From: Juglans regia
Taxonomy: Eukaryota; Streptophyta; Magnoliopsida; Fagales; Juglandaceae
Direction of reading: 5' to 3'
Length of the DNA stretch: 64,000 nucleotides
Assembly (NCBI RefSeq): GCF_001411555.2
Contig: NC_049911.1
Location: forward strand, 310,001-374,000
In this document: piece by piece, positions 13,701 to 33,446 of the stretch
Numbering within the stretch: the first letter of the stretch is position 1
Layout of the letters: the number at the start of each line of letters is the position of its first letter
Translations under genes and position numbers: made by a program
The notes under the pieces: generated by a model
Seen by the model: only the letters and a program-made list of their open reading frames with translations
The model's database searches: none
What the model was told of the DNA's origin: nothing

Positions 13701-14648
13701 AGACTGTCATTTCTTCGGGATACTAGTGACCGGGTCGAATTGGAGGACAGGGAGAGTAATTCTGAATTCTTTAAAGCATTAGAAAGCATCGGGTCGGTAG
13801 CATTGGGCTCAAAATGGGATCAAAAGATGGATCCTGCATTTATCACGAACATTGGCCATTATAGACGGTACAAATTTGATAGTGTTCGAGACTTATTGCG
13901 TGTCATGCGAAACAAGTTGAATCATTACAGAGAACTTCCAAAAGAAATTCAGGTTTGTTTCTTGAACTAAGCATGGGTTATGTTCAGCTTATTCTAGTAT
14001 ATGATCTATTCCAAATCCCATATGCATAGAAACGGACACGTGCATTAGAGTATCACGATCATTTATCGGATGGTGCTGCAATAATGATAACAAGACTTGC
14101 ATTTATGAAATTGTCACATAGTTTTAAAGAAATTTAGAAAACTCAAATTTGTAGGGTTCTCATGCATTCCAGAATGAAAGGGTCGGATGATGGGCCCATG
14201 GAAATCAGTCCTGAAGTCGGTGGAGCTGCAATCTACTCCTTAACTGGGTCAAGATATTTATTCTTTTTAGGCCGGGTTGGTCTGTTTGATAGTCTCACTT
14301 TAAAGTTGCCATTATTAGGCCGGTCGGCCTCAGTGAACATTTATCCTTCGTCACGTAGACTGAATACGAGTAGATCTATTGTCATATAAACTATTGGATA
14401 ATTTGCATATCCCCCTTTTATCTTTATAGGGGATAGATTGTTATTGAACAAATATGTAGCTGATTGTTGTTGTTTTTTATAATTATTCATGGTTATTTCA
14501 GGGGCTCTTAGGACCAGTACCTGAAGGATTTGATAGCTACTTTGCTAGTCGATTTCCAAGACTCTTAATGGAGGTCCACAATGTTGTTTGCAGATACTGT
14601 CGGGGAGAGGGATGGTTTCGGAAGTATTTGAATATCAACGTTGATTAG
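4730..14648 (+). CDS. IRE1: IRE1 unfolded-protein sensor kinase/endoribonuclease, 7 exons
   Basis: Exons: 4730-4878, 5810-6035, 7223-8646, 9445-9617, 12756-13002, 13649-13952, 14502-14648. The phases join to 889 residues, normal for plant IRE1. Layout: signal peptide 1-26; luminal sensor with LIAGLDGTVYLV and FIDCGDDWELY; membrane span about 366-391; kinase from about 460 with invariant Lys490 (VAVKR), HRDLKPQN with Asp618, and DMG with Asp638; KEN RNase domain at the C-terminus, with Tyr814, Arg827, Asn828 and His832 matching the catalytic set of yeast Ire1. The family senses misfolded protein in the ER lumen, oligomerises and splices the bZIP60 mRNA on the cytosolic side. All catalytic residues are present, so it is probably functional. 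Intron 4 has a GC donor and carries a solo LTR; intron 2 carries an Au SINE. The start was chosen because it gives a clean signal peptide just before the first donor. UTRs are not defined. Confidence 0.95.
6228..6244. repeat. Poly-C tract in IRE1 intron 2
   Basis: An unbroken run of 17 C follows TCCTCCT. It lies 190 bp after the exon 2 donor. It is likely to vary in length and to be prone to assembly error. Confidence 0.9.
6461..6590 (+). mobile_element. Partial tRNA-derived SINE (Au-like)
   Basis: TGGGATTGACTCAAGTTGTAAG (box A-like) is followed about 40 bp later by GGTTCAAACTTGTGGGTGCAAA (box B-like). These match the head of the complete SINE at 6715-6953. The body and tail are absent, so this is an older, broken copy in IRE1 intron 2. 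Confidence 0.6.
6715..6953 (+). mobile_element. Au-type SINE with target-site duplication
   Basis: The head has TGACTCAAGTGGTAATGG (box A) and GGTTTGAATCC (box B). The body reads TTTTCCCCTTGAATTACC, GGGAAACTCCTTGC, GGGCCTGTGCACCC, then CGGACACCTAGTGCC and a short A-run. This order is that of the plant Au SINE family. The 10-bp TGTTGCATTT flanks it at 6705-6714 and 6954-6963. It lies in sense orientation in IRE1 intron 2, 260 bp before exon 3. Confidence 0.88.
8704..8731. repeat. (GAAA)n microsatellite in IRE1 intron 3
   Basis: About seven GAAA units lie about 60 bp after the exon 3 donor. Confidence 0.9.
9618..9619 (+). other. Non-canonical GC splice donor of IRE1 intron 4
   Basis: Exon 4 codes HQATG and exon 5 resumes CGSSGWQAPEQ, the conserved kinase activation segment. 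The only junction that keeps this frame is ACTG|GCAAGC joined to CATAG|GTTGTGG. So the donor is GC, paired with a normal AG acceptor at 12754-12755. GC-AG introns are a known minority class handled by the U2 spliceosome. No in-frame GT donor nearby restores the conserved glycine-cysteine. Confidence 0.85.
9790..12639 (-). mobile_element. Solo LTR, probably Ty3/gypsy Tekay/Del-like, in IRE1 intron 4
   Basis: It starts TGTAACGCCCCG and ends CCCGGGTGTTACA, the end style of Del/Tekay chromovirus LTRs. The flanking 5-mers are CTAGT (9785-9789) and CAAGT (12640-12644), a 4 of 5 match that fits an aged duplication. The 2850 bp hold no gag or pol and no second copy, so it is read as a solo LTR left by recombination. 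The minus orientation is inferred from the end style and is less certain. Small open frames inside (for example 11361-11702 and 12104-12379) look like chance. Confidence 0.7.
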
Positions 14649-15215
14649 CACGTGGGCCTATATTTAACTGATTATGAACTGTTTGTGGCTGCATTGGTGA
14701 TTCAGATCTAATTATATAGCGTTCATATTCAATTAATCATGATAAACATGGTGTTTATAGGTGTAAACATACTAAATAATGTATAGAATGTGTATTAATT
14801 AATTTTACCATGTGTACTCTTGCCACCACAGGCGAGTGATGACAGTGTTATTATAGTTCTTCTAAATTTATTTGTCCCGGATTTTTTTTTAAGAAAGTAG
14901 AAGGCTAGCCAAGAGGGAAATAAATGTTTCATGTTCTGTATTAATCAAAAGTTCATTCTGAATCCAAAATTTGGTGATTTATAGAGGAATAGACGGCTAA
15001 TGAGTTTACAAAAATCTGGGCTACAAGGAGATTCTATCATGAATAACCAAATTACTTTAGAACTTACTGAGGCGCGCGGTTGGCAACTTGACAGTCTTCT
15101 TCACCTTTTGGACTGTGATATATATTATATGCTCCTCTTTGGATCGGAACTATAAATGTATGTATTATGTGTACGTATAAGAAAGTGTATGAGGTCTAAG
15201 CTGTAGATGATGTAT
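14649..15215. other. Convergent spacer between IRE1 and GLR-A
   Basis: This 567-bp spacer must hold the 3'UTRs of both genes, which point at each other. It is AT-rich with no repeat or coding signal that I recognise. Confidence 0.6.
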
Positions 15216-19111
<3,896 letters not shown>

Positions 19112-20549
19112 GGTAAATAGCCCCCTTTTTAATCACAAACCCCAACCCAAATTATCACCTCTCTCTGCAAAACATTAAAAAAAAAAAAAACATCAAGAAA
19201 CGAGAAAACTGCATGGCAACGATAGTTCCAAACACATACACTCCAAAAAGATGTTAGATTTAAGGAACACCTGAAAGTATGTCTAAGCAACATATGACTG
19301 AATTATCGCAGAACATGAAGCAAGGAATGGTGATATAGAATTTGCGGATTCAAGATCAAATTTTTGAACTCTTAAAATGAACAGAAAAACCTATAAATTA
19401 AAAAAAAAAAAATTGTCTAGATATAAAAATGATACAAAAAATAAGAAGCATGGAATCACTGACTAACATGATCACAGAAACATGTGTGTTTTCTGCTCAA
19501 TGATCAAGACCTAATAAGACCCCGGACAAGTAAGAATAAAAATCCATCCAGGAATAAAACATGGCAAAACAAGTAGCAACCTCCAGAGCCAAGGAAAAAA
19601 AAAAGTAACAACCGTTAGAGCAGAAGGAAGAAGGGGACAAAAGGTTAGTGGGAGGGGAAAATCAACGAAAAAAGAAACACCGATTTGAAACAATGAAAAC
19701 AATAGGCAGGACATACATGTGGGGCTACAAAAAGTGGTGATTTTACAGAAAGAAAATAAGGGGGATAAGAGAAATCTCGAGAAGTTTAATACTACAGGTG
19801 AAGGATAAAGGTTTTAGCTTAGACACCTAGAACCTGCAACGCTTTACAACTATTTTTACAACCCTGGAATTTTTTTTTTTTTTGTGTGGAAAAGAACAGG
19901 AACTGCAGAGAATTAAAGAACAAACAACGAAGGAGAAGTTAAGGAAGTCGTGGTCTTACACTGATATATACAGTGCATATAAATTAAGTGTAACAAAGAT
20001 GGAATGGTGGTATGCAACTGCAACTGTCATGCTCATGCCGTTCGGTCGGTGAGGCGGATATCATATCTGGATTGTCGTCGGTATGTTCATGTACACGCAT
20101 GTGTGGTGGATACATGGACATGGGCATGAAATTTAACAGGAGAGACAGAGAAATCGAAGAGGGCATTTGGTCCCGATTGGGTGGTGATTAATGAAGTTGG
20201 GAATGATTTTGGTGGGGGAGGATATCCAGTGCTCAAATGGTTGGCAGTGGTCATTTCTCTTTCTATTATATTGGCAGCAATCACAAGAGGCGCATAATTT
20301 TCATGTGGGTGAAACAGAGAAAAGGTGCTTTGGGAACCTTGTAGATATTTTTGCACTCGTTTTTTCAGATGGCAAACAATAAATTTTAATCCTTTTCATT
20401 CTCATTAGTTAATCTATTAATTTATTACTTTTGTCATTGTTGCTGTTGGAGGGGACCACCCAATAGCCATGCATTATTATAAATGAGTGCTCTCTGACAT
20501 CTCTGTAGTCAACCCGATAAAAATGTTGTAACTTTATGCATATCCTTTT
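19112..20549. other. Upstream region of GLR-A, no gene seen
   Basis: It should hold the GLR-A promoter and 5'UTR. It has short A-runs (19170-19190, 19400-19411) and a T-run (19869-19883, A on the coding strand). The short open frames show no family resemblance. Confidence 0.5.
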
Positions 20550-20733
20550 AGAGGAACGCTACATACAGTCGTGGAATGCGTAAATATCGTGTAGTCGTTT
20601 TGAAAAAGAGTAGGATCCACTATTAAAAAATTAATTTCTTTTCATGTGAGTCCCTTATTTATTCACTTTTTTTAAAGCGATTGCACGATAACTGTACGCT
20701 CACGACTGCAAGTATCATTTCTCATACTTTTAT
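20550..20733. mobile_element. MITE with ACAGTCGTG ends
   Basis: The left end is GAGGAACGCTACATACAGTCGTGG and the right end the imperfect inverse CTCACGACTGCAAGTATCATTTC. Subterminal inverted parts also match (CGTGTAGTCGTTTTGAAA and TTTAAAGCGATTGCACGA). It is non-coding and sits between GLR-A and GLR-B. Confidence 0.65.
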
Positions 20734-20884
20734 ACATGAGGACGTTCATTTTGGACAGCCACTTCCAAACCAATTGAAAAAACACTTTTGCTTATTAATT
20801 AACAAAACATTCATATATAATTCATGAGTAGCTGCATGTCTAGCTTGAAATAGTTTAATTTTCAGTAATATATAATATTGACTA

Positions 20885-20885
<1 letters not shown>

Positions 20886-20912
<27 letters not shown>
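20886..20912. repeat. (TA)n microsatellite
   Basis: An unbroken TA run in the A-B spacer. Comparable TA runs lie at about 21908-21942 and 22365-22391 (both within GLR-B introns), 29675-29700, 38253-38281, 38350-38382, 45249-45275, 54350-54373, 58108-58142 and 58418-58438. Confidence 0.9.
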
Positions 20913-20916
<4 letters not shown>

Positions 20917-21148
20917 TGAGCAGTATACTTGCATGCATGCATTGATGATCAGGTCCTTGTACGTACGTACATCCATTATTATACACTTTGTGGAGGCCCA
21001 ACGTCCAGCTTATCACATCACGCAGATAGGGAAAGTTAAAAAGTTTATTAACTTGCTAGAGCTTGATCCAGAAGTAGTAAAAGCATATTGCTGGAAGTAA
21101 ATTATATATGTTACATCCAGCATATATATATATATAGATATATATAAA

Positions 21149-25449
<4,301 letters not shown>

Positions 25450-26154
25450 GGTGCACGGATTGTACGTACTACAAATTAACACAGCAAACGAAAAAATATA
25501 TATAGTCATATATATACGATGAAACTAAACCGCGCGCGGATATCCAAATTATGTTAATAAAAACACACACATACATGTATATATATACAGAGAAATAATA
25601 GACATGCATGCATACATATATAGATACATATATTTACGTATGCACTTGATATGAGGCCATGAAAGAAGATTAATAGATCTGCAGGTGATTATAAGCCCAG
25701 TTGGAATATATCTTGAAAGTCAATCCATTGAAACTGACTTTTTTCAACCAAAATTAAGAAAACCACATATTATATGTGGTAGCTGCAAGATTAACAACGT
25801 CGTCCTCCATGCATGCATATTGTGTAAGAAAAATAAAAAGATTAACAGCCATATATATATATATGTATATGCATGCAATTAGATAGCTAGAATGATCATA
25901 AGCTTATATACGTACGTAACAACCAGCTGGAATATTAATATTAGATGGGAATTAATATTGCAAGAGCTAGCAATTATTAGCGATATATTATCATGTAGCT
26001 AGAGATTATATATGCAGCAAGTAGTACTACTTAATTCTAAGCCCTGATCACCTGTTATGGATTGCGCTTAATTCAACATGCTCGATCGATCGGAGTTAGA
26101 TACATATATAGATTTTGCTAGCTAGCTAGCTGCATGGCCTGCTATTATATATAG

Positions 26155-26330
26155 TTGAGCAATGCTACACCACCGAGCACGAGATGGGTCTCTATAAGAG
26201 TAATTTTTTTTTAAAATATATTTTTTAATTTTTTTTAAATTTATAATATTATTTAAAAAATACTTTTTTAATATATCATTAAATAAAAAAAAATTATCAA
26301 AATCCAATCGAGACCGACAATCGATGAGTA
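26155..26330. mobile_element. Probable MITE, GAGCAATGCTACACC type
   Basis: It opens with GAGCAATGCTACACCACCGAG, close in style to the MITE at 20550. A poly-T/A core that can fold back on itself follows, and it ends near CAATCGAGACCGACAATCGA. The right end is not certain. Confidence 0.4.
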
Positions 26331-27279
26331 GATTTATGTACTTACCAATTAAATGTACTATATTCTTGTTTATTTATAATCTTCCACATTGAGCTAGCTA
26401 GCTAGCTGTTATTATTTTTATATATATATATAAAAGGCTAGCTAGCTAGCCTCAATTAATTAATGATGTCACGCGCAGCCACAATTGACTAGATTAATGT
26501 CAATTGTTTTCATTATTAATGTGAATACCTGGGTTTCTCAAGCAGTAGTAGTAGTGCGTATTTCGTGATCCAATACCATATCCCAGTAATGGAATCCATA
26601 ATGACCGATTGATATATAGTCTATTAATCGGCACTCTGTAACCATTGTATCAATTCCACTATACCCACTTGAATTTGTAAACGCAAACTAGTGGAGAGAT
26701 AGGATCATTATAATCAATTAGTGCGCGCTTCCCAATTTTAATTTCTTGGAGTCAAAATCTCAAGCTGTAAGGTCAACGATCATCATCATGGACTATATAT
26801 ATATATATATCGATCCCATGTGAGGCATATATACCACCATGGGATCATTCATTGTTTTTGTCGTGGGGATATTTAATTAATAATTAAGAATCTTTATAAG
26901 TAGTAAGTACAGGTACTCCACATGAATTGGTCGATGCATGTGGCCGAGACCTCGATCGGGCGGGCATCCCCAAAGGGCAAGTCGTTGGACTTCGAACATT
27001 AAACTAACTTTTTAAAACACTACTTTCTATATATATAATTCATATAGATATTTGTGTAGCCTTGACCGTCAACCATCATGTGTGGCACATTGATAAGAAA
27101 ATGACTAGAGGCCTCTCCTAGCTCGATCGCGCAGTACGTGTGTCCCGCGTGTTGATCTCGGTCATGCTAGCTTTTACGATAATAATCAAATATCTCTGTG
27201 TCGTAACACTACTTCAATTAAGTAACAACATATATATATATATATAATTAGGTCAACAACACTATACACATGTCACATT

Positions 27280-27474
27280 TCAGTTTAGATAATAAGATGA
27301 GATGAGATAATTTTAGATTAAAATTAAAAGTTAAATAAAATATTATTATTATTTTGAGATTTAAAAGAATTAAATTTTTTATTATATTTTATATAAAAAT
27401 TAAAAAAAATTAAAATGATAAGATGAGATGAGATGAGACGAAACAAAACAGTTTCCCTGTCCAAACGGGACCTT
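27280..27474. mobile_element. MITE, CTCATCTCATCTCA family, copy 2
   Basis: Reverse orientation relative to copy 1: AATAAGATGAGATGAGATAA, an AT core, AAGATGAGATGAGATGAGACG, then GTCCAAACGGGACC. Confidence 0.7.
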
Positions 27475-29704
27475 AATTGTTACACATTATCTTATTTTTT
27501 AAAATTTATACCTTTATACCTTAACATGATCTCGGCCTACCGGCTGGCCAGCTCCCTGATCCCTCGATCGAATAAAATTTATTAACTTTTGTTGTTCTTG
27601 AGCGTTCATTGAAATTAATCTGCTAGGTCGATCGAGTAGCATCTCGATCGCGCGTTATTGGAAGTCCAAAAATAGTAATTAGTGTTGAGTACTCAGTAAT
27701 TACTAAATAAATTAAAGAATAAAACAATTAATATTCAAATTAATGCGGAGTACCAAAGGAATATCGTTCGTTATTTAATTTGGCAGTTAAGATATTGATG
27801 TTTGAGTGAGCCAAGCTAGCTATCATTAATTAACATGCTAATTAAAAACATGCATGGATAAGCGAAAAAGATCAGCTCGCTAGCATGCACTCGCTTGGCC
27901 GTGTGCATGCAGGGACATTTAATTAGTACTTAATTGACGAAGACTGCATGCATGAGCATGATTCTCATTATATGTCAGAATTCTTCGTATATATAAAAAA
28001 AAAAAACTGTTTGTCAGTTTGGATTTTTCAAATTTTTTTCCTATATAATCCGAATACTATTAATCAAATTCGTCGAAATTAGTTTGTTGAAAAATTTTGA
28101 AATGTTAGGGCTTTTATTCCTCTCAATCTCTTTGTTCTTTTGATATATTGATCGAGATTTTTTATTATATTTTAAGGTTTTTATTAAACCTTTTAATTTT
28201 TAGACTCTATTTGATAAAAAAAAATCGATTTCCTTATTAATAATTGAAATATTGTTTTAATTCATCAAATGTTTAACAAAGCAAGTTTATGGGATGTTGT
28301 CTACTAGTTGCATATGCTTCTATTTATTCCTTTTGTCCCGAATTTGTGTTTTACAAAAGCTAGGGTTCATACCCATTTTTAAAGGTTGAAAATCTATATC
28401 AAATATTGATACCCATTGTTTGAAAAGTGAAAACACCATATATGTGTTTTTTGGGTTTTAAAATTTTTTTCCCTAAAAACATTTTGGTTTTTGACCCCAA
28501 AATCACAAGGAATTGAAAAAAACTCATTTAGAGAACCCATAGACCCGAAAAACAGACCCACGGGTGTAGGAAAACCCGGCTGGAGGTTGAAGATGACTTC
28601 ACCTCCATCCAAGACGAAGTCCACGCATGTGTGGCCTCGTAAAGTCATTTTTTTGTTTGTTTATTTTTTCAGTATTTATTAACTCGCCATATTAAATTTT
28701 CAATGTTTTTCAAAAAATTTTAGTACCATCATAAGACACTATTTTATAATTTTGAATATTGGTTACACATTTTTTCGAGGGGCTACAGTAAATTTTTTAT
28801 TTTAATAAAATTTTCTAGAGAATATTCAGTCTTTTATATGATCTATACATATATGTACTCTCTTTGTAAGAGTGTTTTAGGATGCATATTAATTTTGTAA
28901 CTTGTTATGGGCATTCTTTTATAAATATATGCTTATTTGGATATTGTTTATAATAACTTGTCATATATGCCTAATCTGTCCATACTGTTTTTGTTGCTCA
29001 ATCACATTTGAAATTTGACTTTGATTTTGATAAATTGATAATTATGATTTTGTTGCACAATTATCATTTTGTGATTGAATTTTTGGGTATTAAGACTATC
29101 CTTATTTTCTCATTAAGAGAAATCTTTTAAAATAAAAATGGGCGGTAGCTGCCAAAGTGGCACACTCATTGATATTCATTCGTTTTCTCTAAAAATGACT
29201 TCACAAAGAGATGAGACATTCAAAACTATGGAAACGTAAAACAATACATTTTCTTTAATATCATCAATTATAATGCATGCAGTCAATGGATGACAGCATA
29301 TTTATCTAAATAACATGGGCTATTTATTAGATATTTGTTAATTAAGCTCGAAACCATATGAGCCTAATTACTATAAGAGCTTAGGAGCATCATTGTAAAG
29401 TCACCTTTGGATTGATAAAATAATATGCTACAAGGTACTCTTAAAACATCATGAAGCTAATCAACAAAATCACATCAGTTTTCAAAATGCCAAAACCTTT
29501 AGGCAGAAAGTGATTTTTAGACCAATGCAATCTTAATAACTATCTCATGCCATTTTCCAAAGTACCACACACAATAGCACCTACATATGGGCAAGATATT
29601 GTGTGTAATAAGATTGAAAAAATGCAATGCTACCCTTTTTTTTGTGCTATTTATTACTATTAATATATAATAACACATATATATATATATATATATATAT
29701 GCGC

Positions 29705-30036
29705 TAAAGACAATAGGAGCTCAAGCTATTTGATACAAAGACTCAATCATCGGAAGTATGTCGAGAGTCTACCATTGCTATTTGTATTATTCATTACATC
29801 AACACCAAATGTATTGTATCGTTGAAAGACTAAGTATAAAAGGTAAGTTGACAAAAAATATAATGGAGAAGTAGCAGTTGTATAAGGGAGCTAGAGCATC
29901 TTCAAAGATATTGTTGATGTTATTGTGATTGATAACTGTTGCTGTGATTGAGGAGGTTGTGATGGAGGGGTCTTCATTTGCTAAGTCTTCATCTACGCTT
30001 GCTAAGTCTTCAGTTGCCATTGGTATGTTTGTGTCA
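29705..30036 (-). repeat. 3' LTR of the copia element
   Basis: It aligns along its whole length with 33132-33446. It differs by scattered substitutions and a short extra stretch near 29925-29945. Confidence 0.88.
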
Positions 30037-33000
30037 ATATGCCCCCGCAAACTATGCTGAGGTACGAGGTACGAGGCCAAGTTTGGTGCACAAAGGAGAT
30101 AGAGTCGGGCGCCCAAGTGGTTTGGTAAAAATATTTACAAGTTGCGAAGATGCCAGAACATGGCGAGTATGGAGAAGCCCAAGAGCAATATGTTCACGTA
30201 CATAGTGATAGTCGATCTCAATGTGTTTTCTTCAAGCATGGAAAACCAGGTTAATGGTCATGTAAAGTACACTGAGATTGTCACAAAGCAGCATAGGTGG
30301 TGCATGTAGCATGATGCCGAGATCACGAGGAAGGAAATAGATCCAAGTGAGTTCAGCGGTGGTTTGGGCCATAGCTCTATATTCGGCTTTGGTGCTCGAG
30401 CTAGAAACAATATGTTGGTTTTTTGCAGACCAAGAAATACAGTTACTACCGAGAAATACACACTACCTGTTGTGGATCGTCGGGTGAGTGCACATCCAGC
30501 TCAATCTGCATCAGAAAAGGCATAAAGATCACGTGTAGAGTTGGAACTAAAATGAAGGCCTAAGTCAACTGTGCCTTTCACATATCTGAGTATACGTTTG
30601 ACCATTTTAAAATGAGCTTTAGTAAGGGAGTGCATAAATTGAGACACAAAGTTAACACTGTATGCAAGGTCATGGTGAGTAAGGGTAAGATATTGAAGTG
30701 CACCAACAAGACTGCGATAATGAGCAGGGTCAGAATATGGTGTTTTTTATGTAAGCCCTTTGGTGGGGTTGAGGGAGGTGTAATTCAGATGTCAAAGATA
30801 GACAATGTTGGCTCGGAGGGTGGGGAAAGGTGAAGGTTCCCAGGATTTTTATAAGGAAAAGTAAGTTCATTGAAAACAACATGGCGATAAATGTAAGTAC
30901 GACAAATAGGTGGATGATAACATTTGTACCCAAGATGGCTGTCACTATAGCCTAAAAAGACACATGGGTTTTTGGATCAAATTCATTTTGCTTATTGTCC
31001 CAAGTATAGAGATAACATTTGGAGCAAAAAACATACAAAGATTGATAATCAGGAAATGTGCGATAAAAAATTGAGAAAGGGGATTGTAAATTAAGAGTAG
31101 AAGAGGACGATTAATTAAAATGACAGCATTGACAAAAGCCTCAACCCAAAAATGCTTTGGAACACCACTATGAAAAAACATTATTATACCAAGTTCACGA
31201 ATGGTACGATGACGATGTTCTATGGTGCCATTTTGTTCAGGGGTATGGTGTAGGAAAATTGATGAATAATGCCTTGTTGTAAATGAGAGGTAAACTGATT
31301 GTTAGCAAATTCACTACCCCCATCAGTTTGAAAAACTTTTATTTTTTTATTGAATTGGCGTTCGACATATTTTTCAAAAGATAAAAAGGCTGAGAAAAAT
31401 CAGATTTTTTGCAGAGCGGAATGAATCACATAAATTTAGAAAAAACATCAATCAAGCAGACATAGTAAGAAAATTTTTCAACAGAAGTAAAAAGAGTAGG
31501 ACCCCATAAATCATAATAAGCTTTATAAAAAATAGTATGAGTTAAACTAGAAGAGGGTAAAAAAGAAAATTTGTTTAATTTGCCTAATTGACAACTTTCA
31601 CAAATAGACTTAATTGTATTAGTGCCTGAAATTTGAATAAGTCCTTTAGATTTAAGGACTTGGATAGCCGAGGCTTGAGGATATCCCAAACGTTGATGTC
31701 ACACATCTTCAGAGATAGTTCAAAAATGAGTTGACAAATGTGCTTCTTAAGGGGCAGATAAAGTGTAGAGATTACCCTTTCGTTGCCTGCTCATTAGGCC
31801 GCGGTTGGTCTCCTTTTCCTTAAGAACAAAACGACTACCATAAAATTCACAATTATATGGATAATCAATGGTAAGTTGGCCAATAGATAACTTTTTTTTC
31901 TAGTGCTGGTACTAAAAGAACATCACGTAATTTAATTCGAGAGGAACCATTATTAATATATGTCTCACCAACATGTGTAATAGCATGAGAACTACCATCG
32001 CCAATAATGAAATCATTAGTACAAAAAAAAAGACGTAAATTTTCAAGCATACCTGAGTTACTTGTCATATAAGTAGATGCTTCAGTGTCTGCAATCCATT
32101 CATTTTCAGGAGAAAGTTGGTCCAATGTCATAGTGGCCAGTGCTTGAGGAATATCGTCATGTTGGTACGAGTGATTAAATTTGTTCCAACATTTAAGTGC
32201 AATGTGAACCCTTTTTCCACAAATTTGATATGTGGGTGGTGGGTCATGGGCCTTGGTGGGCCATTCAGTGGGCTCTTGTGTTGAAGATGTGCCATCTAAA
32301 AGACCCACTGTGTGAGGAACCAGTACATACTAGGTCTCGCGTGTGGAGTGATTGGCTGGGTGAAACCCACGGTCATGGGAGGAGAAGGTTCGTTGCTACA
32401 AGCGACCACCATCACGATGGTCCTTGGAGGTCGTCGTACCTACCCGATTGCCATAAAAAGCAAAAGAATTGTTAGAATCATGGATTTCATACCCTTGAAG
32501 GAATGAGAGTATCTTGGAGTAGCAGGGCATGGGAGGTTTGAGCATCGAGATGGTGAACGGCTCATAGTGGGCACCAAGGCTGTTCAACAGAGAAAACACT
32601 TTCATTTTGTCAGAAACTAGTCTCTTGATCGATGCCAAGCTATCGCACAGATTTTGAAAGTTCGGAGATGATCTGCAAGTGGCGTTGAGGGATCCTTTTT
32701 GAGGTATGTAAGCTACTGGGTAAGATGAAATTCACGTTCTTATGAATCATGAGTATACCTGCCTTGAGTGCCATCCATACGTGATGGGCAGAGTCCAATC
32801 CGACAACAAGGCCAAGTGCCTTTCCTAAGAGGGTACCAATAATTCATCCTCTGAGTAGGCGGTCTGATTTGCACCATTGAAGGTACTCTGAGGTTTGTTC
32901 TTGTTTTCCCGAGTCTGATGCTCCATTAAGAGGGAGGTTGAATTCGGGAGGAACAGAGTCCTCACGAAGGAGGTGATCTACTAAGTCTTGGCTCTTAGCC

Positions 33001-33131
33001 AAGGCTAGGAGTTGTTCACGACAAATGGGGTAATTGTTGTTGTTGAGGCGTAAAGTGACAAAATTTCCAACATTGAGAGCAATGGTGGCCATGGAGGAAG
33101 ACTCTCTTCACTCACACAGTCTCTGATACCA

Positions 33132-33446
33132 TAAAGACAATAGGAGCTCAAGCTGTTTGATACAATGTCTCAGTCATCGTAAGTATGCCGAAAGTCTACC
33201 ATTTCTATTTGTATTATTCATTACATCAACACCAGAGGTATTGTACCGTTGGAAGACTAAGTATACAAGGTAAGTTCACAAAAAATATAATGGAGAAGTA
33301 GCCGTTGTATGAGGGAGCTGGAGTATCTTCAGAAGATATTGTGGTCGTTATTGTGATTGGGGAGGCTGTGATGGAGGGGTCTTCATTTGGTAAGTCTTCA
33401 TCTACGCTTGGTAAGTCTTCAATTGCCATTGGTATGTTTGTGTTAA
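33132..33446 (-). repeat. 5' LTR of the copia element
   Basis: It abuts the tRNA-Met primer-binding site at 33121-33131, which fixes the element's orientation. Confidence 0.88.

Larger units (their letters stand above)
25450..29704. other. Intergenic, repeat-rich, no gene recognised
   Basis: Upstream side of GLR-B. It is dense in TA, GCTAGC and GATCGATC phrases and holds two MITEs, listed separately. An open frame of 84 codons at 28394-28648 (-) starts GHTCVDF after two residues; I recognise no family and see no supporting gene structure. Confidence 0.5.
29705..33446 (-). mobile_element. Copia retrotransposon with two LTRs, reverse transcriptase deleted
   Basis: The coding strand is minus. 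The 5' LTR is 33132-33446, followed by the primer-binding site TGGTATCAGAG (33121-33131, complementary to initiator tRNA-Met). Then come gag pieces (32396-33092), a zinc-knuckle and protease region (31865-32308), and GAG-pre-integrase and integrase (31426-31689, 30945-31181). RNase H-like coding (about 30070-30740) runs up to a G-rich polypurine tract (about 30041-30046) and the 3' LTR (29705-30036). The region after integrase jumps at about 30740-30770 straight to the post-RT part, so the reverse transcriptase is missing. Stops and frameshifts are scattered through it. It is non-autonomous. AT flanks make the target duplication unreadable. Confidence 0.88.

Noticed and set aside
25450..25509. 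Upstream ATG extending GLR-B by 20 codons
   Set aside because: The extension precedes the clean signal peptide and has no counterpart in the paralogs.
28394..28682. Overlapping open frames on both strands
   Set aside because: No recognised domain, no introns and no flanking gene signals; treated as chance or unknown repeat.
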